Positions 59,617 through 64,000 of a stretch of DNA of 64,000 nucleotides are shown here, piece by piece. The notes under the pieces are model-generated. The model was not told the DNA's origin and made no database searches. It saw nothing but the letters and a program-made list of their open reading frames with translations. The DNA is from Apricaphanius iberus (taxonomy: Eukaryota > Chordata > Actinopteri > Cyprinodontiformes > Aphaniidae). The translations under genes and the position numbers were made by a program. Position 1 is the stretch's first letter. Every line of letters begins with the position of its first letter. The stretch lies in contig JAPXFQ010000804.1 in NCBI GenBank assembly GCA_028564705.1, positions 1,426,001 through 1,490,000 on the forward strand, given 5' to 3'.

Positions 59617-61439
59617 GCATCACAAAAAGGAAGAAATATCTCTATGTTCTCAGACTCGGTTGCCTTCATCTTTTGTTAAACATGTACAAAACATCCACAG
59701 AATGCCTTGGCCTCCTGGAAAGGAGAGCAGGCATGGCCTGGGAGCACTGCTAGAAACATCTGCAACAGATGCAAACATTTCATCTCTCATCCAAGAGTCT
59801 TCTTCTGTTCTGAAAGACTGGATTGGGTGTATTGGATATATAAATCTAAAAGTTAGGGTCGTTATGTGTCTTTATATGCTAAGAAAAAAAGGATTCCCTG
59901 ATCTGTAAAAACAATGTGAAGAGTGGAAATGTCCTCGGATAAGAGGACAGTTGGTCATCCTAAATTAGGCTATCAAAGATATGTAAGATCTAAGCAATCT
60001 TGATAAGGTAACTTAACAGTGACAATGACCCCAATAAGTACCTAAGTGCTATTTTGGCCACATGTCATAAGGTGAGAGTTTCTTTGAAACTTCTTAGGTA
60101 AATAACTTTAACCATATTTATATTTGTAATCAGTGAGCCTTAACGACCATAATTTTTAGATTTATATATCCAATACTCCCAATCCAGTCTTTCAGAACTG
60201 AAGAAGGATGACAGATGAAAAATTTTCAACACAAGAAGAAAAGTCCAGTTGCCTTCATTTAAACTCTCCATACTACCACGTCCTGGATGACTGAGAATCT
60301 ACATCAATGTGTCTACCAGTGGGTTGTGAAAAACTGATACACTTTTAGAAAAGGGAAACAGAAAACACATTTGATCACGCTGAGTACATGTTTACATTTG
60401 ATCTGTTCTAATTTTGCGCAAATGTTTTCTGCTGCTTCATCAATGACCTCCGTTACTTGGGCCCCGTCCACACTACTGCATTTTCGTTTAGAGGGGCCTT
60501 AGTCATGTCATGCAAATGATCCAAATTAAGGGTGACATTTAAGTTGATGCATTTGATCAAGCAGTGTTCAGAAGCAACTTTAACAAATATTGATGTAGTT
60601 GCAGTTTTACTTATAACTGTAGGAACAAGTCTGTGTTCATTCTTTAAAAAAGGCTATTTTTATACTTTTCAAATGAAATTGTCATATTCCATTTGGGTAA
60701 ATCATAAGTAAATTGTAAAATGTATTCATATACATTTTCACTGAATACACCCAGTACCTGACGACTAAAAACTTGTCTGGGTGAACATTGTATGATTTGC
60801 TAAGTGTTATCACATTCAGTTATTGACTCGAGCTTTTTTACTAGATGAGCAAATTTTTTGTGAGTGAAAAGTTTCACATAGAACTTCTGTACTGATAGCA
60901 AGACATAGCAGACTGAAAGTGACAATTGGTGAATTTCACCATCTGTAAGACAGCTGGCTGGTTCTTTCTGAGTTCTGCTAAGGCTTTGGATACTCAGTGT
61001 TGAAAAATGATTTATATCCCTTCAATACCCCTTCAATATTTATGGCAAACAACCACCACAAACAATGGTCATTATGGCCAAACAGTTCCCCTTTAGATTT
61101 TTCAGAATAAAAGGACATGTCTCCAAAAATGAAGTTATTTGTCCCTGTGGGGGAACTGCAGTTGTGTTTCTTTTGGAGTAATAGTTGCCACAATCAGTAC
61201 TGGACACATTTACAGTGGAGACTCACATACTCTTACTATCTTCTACCAATATCTTTAAAATTTTGTTGGCTTTTGTTTTGGGGTTACATTCATCTCTGGG
61301 ATTTATTGTTGGACCGGGAATTAAAATGCCTTGTTTCTCTGTAATCCCACTTTCGAGGACTTTACAATTCATCTGTCCTTGAATTTTAGATTATATGTAT
61401 CTTATTAACATATTTTAGGCTACTTCATGTTGTTAGAAG
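59617..61439. other. Distal part of unit C
   Basis: Non-coding, collinear with about 44520-45620 of unit B in patches, with about 0.6 kb of extra sequence near 59860-60350. No gene recognised. Confidence 0.45.
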
Positions 61440-61560
61440 GGCGCACTGACATGAACATTGACATACAGTAAGCTGGGATTGAACCTCCAACCCTCCAACT
61501 GTAAGACAACTATACTACATTCTGAGCCACAGTCACCTCAACTGAATGGGGTTGGACAGG
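61440..61560 (-). repeat. tRNA-type SINE-like fragment
   Basis: On the minus strand: TGTGGCTCAGAATGTAGTAT followed by GTTGTCTTACAGTTGGAGG and GGAGGTTCAATCCC, an A-box/B-box arrangement of a tRNA-derived SINE. The flanking structure is decayed. Confidence 0.5.
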
Positions 61561-64000
61561 TGAGGAACAGTAGTGTGCACATTCCGCTTATTGTGACTTC
61601 ACAGTAAGGCACTTTTTCAAAGACCTTGTAGATGAACAACATTTCTGACATAAATTTTTCAAAAAAAATAGATGGGTGGTTTTTTTTGTGTTTGAAAAGG
61701 CAGCAGAGACCCTTTTAACACAAGCTGAGAGGGGCCAACAGCAGCTTTTTCATCCCAAAGAGAAAAAAGTGGAAAGAATGCGTTGACTACAAAGGTAATT
61801 CTAAGAATCAAGAATCCTTTAAAATCCTTTTAATATTCTAATGTGTTCCCACGTAACATTTTATTAGACAATGTAGGGCAACCCCTCCCTCCCAAAAAAA
61901 AAAAAAACAGGACTGAACCAGCATGAAAAGAGTGAGCCTGTAGTATACAATACAGTATATGTTTCCACTGATAACCCTATACTGCCTCCAAGTGGTTATA
62001 ACTTGCTTTACCATATAGATAATTGGACCAACTGATCGAGACTATTTAAGAGTCCAAAATCAATGGTCAAAATGGTCAGAAATGAAGCAATTTACAGTCT
62101 TAGGTCATCTTGATAAGATATTGAGATTGAGTGCAGCTTGCAGAGCACTTAGTAACGCTTTCATTCTCTTAGAATAAAAAAAGGAAATAGTATTCGACAA
62201 TTTCATTAAGCAACAATACACATAGACAATACTAACAAATACATATTATTACCAACTGAGGAAACCCTTTTATTATTAATGCCTAAACTTCACAAGTGAA
62301 GCAGAACCAACCCAGAGCCCATCTGTAACAACAATGAATTGAACCTGCTTGTCTGAAGTACCTAAAATGCACAGGCCACTTCAGCCTTAGAAGAGGGACG
62401 CAATGCAATGCTCTAATCACCGTCCTCCGCAATTTTGACTAAGTTGTGACAATTTTGGTCTGGCTGCCTGCTACACAAACTTGATTCAAAGTACCAATGT
62501 TAATTGATACATATGGGGACATAAAGTCATTGAAGTAGTGACGGGCAAGAAAAAAAACAAAAAACATCACAAGTCATCCTGTGCAGGGATTCTATTAAAT
62601 AAATGGGCAGATGCCAGTGTGGCAAAAAAACAAGTCTGTGAATGTACAATGAAAGGTTAATTTAGAAGATCAAATATAATACTAAGGGAAAATAACAAAT
62701 TAGTCAGTGATGGCCAACTTTTCTGCTAGTATTGTATTTTCAAGTCTTTTCAGCATGGTTTTGAAGCATTAACATGCACATAAACATTCACGCTTTTATT
62801 GTATTTCATAACCTAATATACAAATATTTTTTAGTATGAACTTACCAAATTATGCAAAGACCTGCATATACATTTCATATATCACCATTGATGGTGGTGT
62901 AAGACGTCATCTATTTGTCTCTATAAGTAAGCAATCATTGATCTGTGGGGTTATGTGGGCTGATTAATTTAGAAAAAAAAGTAATCTTCCTGATTAGCAA
63001 GCCTGTGCATGACCTCTGAAAGGTTTTCACAAAATGTGGTGCTATTATAACAAAAGGAGAGAGTGAGTGAGCCAGCCAGAGGAGGAGGAGGAGGACAGGG
63101 GATTGCTAGATGAAAACCCATGAAAGGGAGCATCAGTGTGAATACAAAGTGTGGGTGATGTGAAAAGTGGCAGAGGTGGCCCTGTGACCCCTGACCTCCT
63201 TCCCCCAGGTCCACTTAGTGCAAGCACAATGGTTGACACCTGTGTCCTTTCATTGCTGCTTCTATTATTATTTACATCAGGAGAGAAAAGGGAGTGAGAG
63301 ACAAAATGAGGCCAGGGGTGCTGTGAAGCGGGGAGCACCAGCCTGATGCCAACAACGCTTCCCCTGCCCCATTTCTACCCCTCAGTGTTTCAAAGACAGG
63401 TGCCCTCATATCAGCAGGTCTGTGTGTGCCTGGCAACCTGTTCCTCTCCAATTATTTCGTGTAACTCCAAACACATCTGTGGGGGAAGAGCGTCCACAGA
63501 GACAAAAGATTGGGTGTTTTCAATTCCCGTTCCTAATGGTCTGACATTGTTTGTTCTCTGTGTTGCTGTGTCAGCATTAACTCGGAGGACAACAGATTTT
63601 GGGCCAAGATAAACAAAAAATTTTCATTCAAACATACACAGCCATGAATAAGTGTTTTACTCCCACACGTTGTATCTTGCATTTGAGCACCAGGTGTTAT
63701 TTGGGCCTATGTATTCTTGGAGTAATCTTAGTTTGGTGACTGTTCCAGGAAAGGTTCACCACTGCTCAAGGTGGGTAATGGCCTGTCATTGTGGTTTTCA
63801 TGAATCCCAAACTGTTGTCAATGGATATTTGACACTTTCTATACTGATGTCAGTGGCTGTCATTTCTCATTTTCTATTTCTTTATTTATTTTATTTCTTG
63901 GACCTCTTAACAACGTCTCGGAGTTGGAATCAAGAACGGACATGATATAAGAGTCCCAAATTAAAGGGAAGGATATGTTAAAGATGCACTCCCCAACTTA
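61561..64000. other. Intergenic, nothing recognised
   Basis: AT-rich up to about 62960, then a somewhat GC-richer block at 63040-63560. Several open frames of 80-97 codons lack recognisable domains or clear splice context. No exon of a known gene could be supported. Confidence 0.4.

Larger units (their letters stand above)
48525..61315 (+). repeat. Segmental duplication unit C (contains HSD11B1L-C)
   Basis: Collinear with unit B (anchors listed there). It is longer because of insertions absent from B: the TIR element at 48621-49853 and the LTR-like insert at 57140-59616. Both units have the same orientation, so this is a direct tandem duplication. Confidence 0.85.

Noticed and set aside
61440..61560. 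A functional tRNA gene
   Set aside because: The A-box/B-box-like words are there, but no cloverleaf with proper stems can be formed by eye; better explained as a SINE remnant.
63045..63612. Open frames in the GC-richer block at the right end as exons of a next gene
   Set aside because: No recognisable protein family; simple-sequence bias (GAGGAGGAGG) explains part of the openness.

Overview
This window is vertebrate nuclear DNA, most likely from a ray-finned fish. It has split genes with GT-AG introns, low gene density, and transposon families typical of teleosts: Tc1-like, RTE/Rex3-like with a GATG tail, L2-like LINEs and tRNA-type SINEs. I see no operons, CRISPR arrays, tRNA or rRNA genes. 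Every protein gene was assembled by hand from splice sites and reading frame. The species cannot be named from the sequence alone.

Layout. (1) 0.1-12.5 kb: three granzyme/mast-cell-protease-like serine protease loci on the + strand. The first is only the last two exons of a gene that starts outside the window. The second has a nonsense codon and no recognisable signal-peptide exon. The third is a complete five-exon gene with a compact ETS/RUNX/TATA promoter. (2) 16.2-26.7 kb: a complete spindlin gene (triple-Tudor histone reader), with introns full of repeats. (3) 27.2-30.8 kb, minus strand: a complete four-exon MIC13 (QIL1) gene, converging on spindlin. Its intron 2 holds a Tc1-like element and a large palindrome. 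(4) 31.2-55.0 kb: three tandem + strand copies (A, B, C) of an HSD11B1L-type short-chain dehydrogenase, each with six coding exons. Copy A is head-to-head with MIC13, and that pairing matches the human 19p13.3 neighbourhood. Copies B and C sit in a segmental duplication of about 9-13 kb (36.3-45.6 and 48.5-61.3 kb). (5) 61.3-64 kb: no gene recognised.

Function. The proteases are probably secreted leukocyte granule enzymes. Spindlin reads H3K4me3 in the nucleus. MIC13 is a small inner-membrane subunit of the mitochondrial MICOS complex. HSD11B1L proteins are membrane-anchored NAD(P)-dependent reductases of uncertain substrate. The groups are neighbours, not a pathway.

No undescribed multi-gene system is visible. 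The best leads are the uneven divergence of HSD11B1L copies B and C, the Ser-to-Thr change at the catalytic serine of copy A, the differing S1 pockets of the proteases, two related palindromic element copies, and several nested insertions dated by their empty sites in the paired duplicate.
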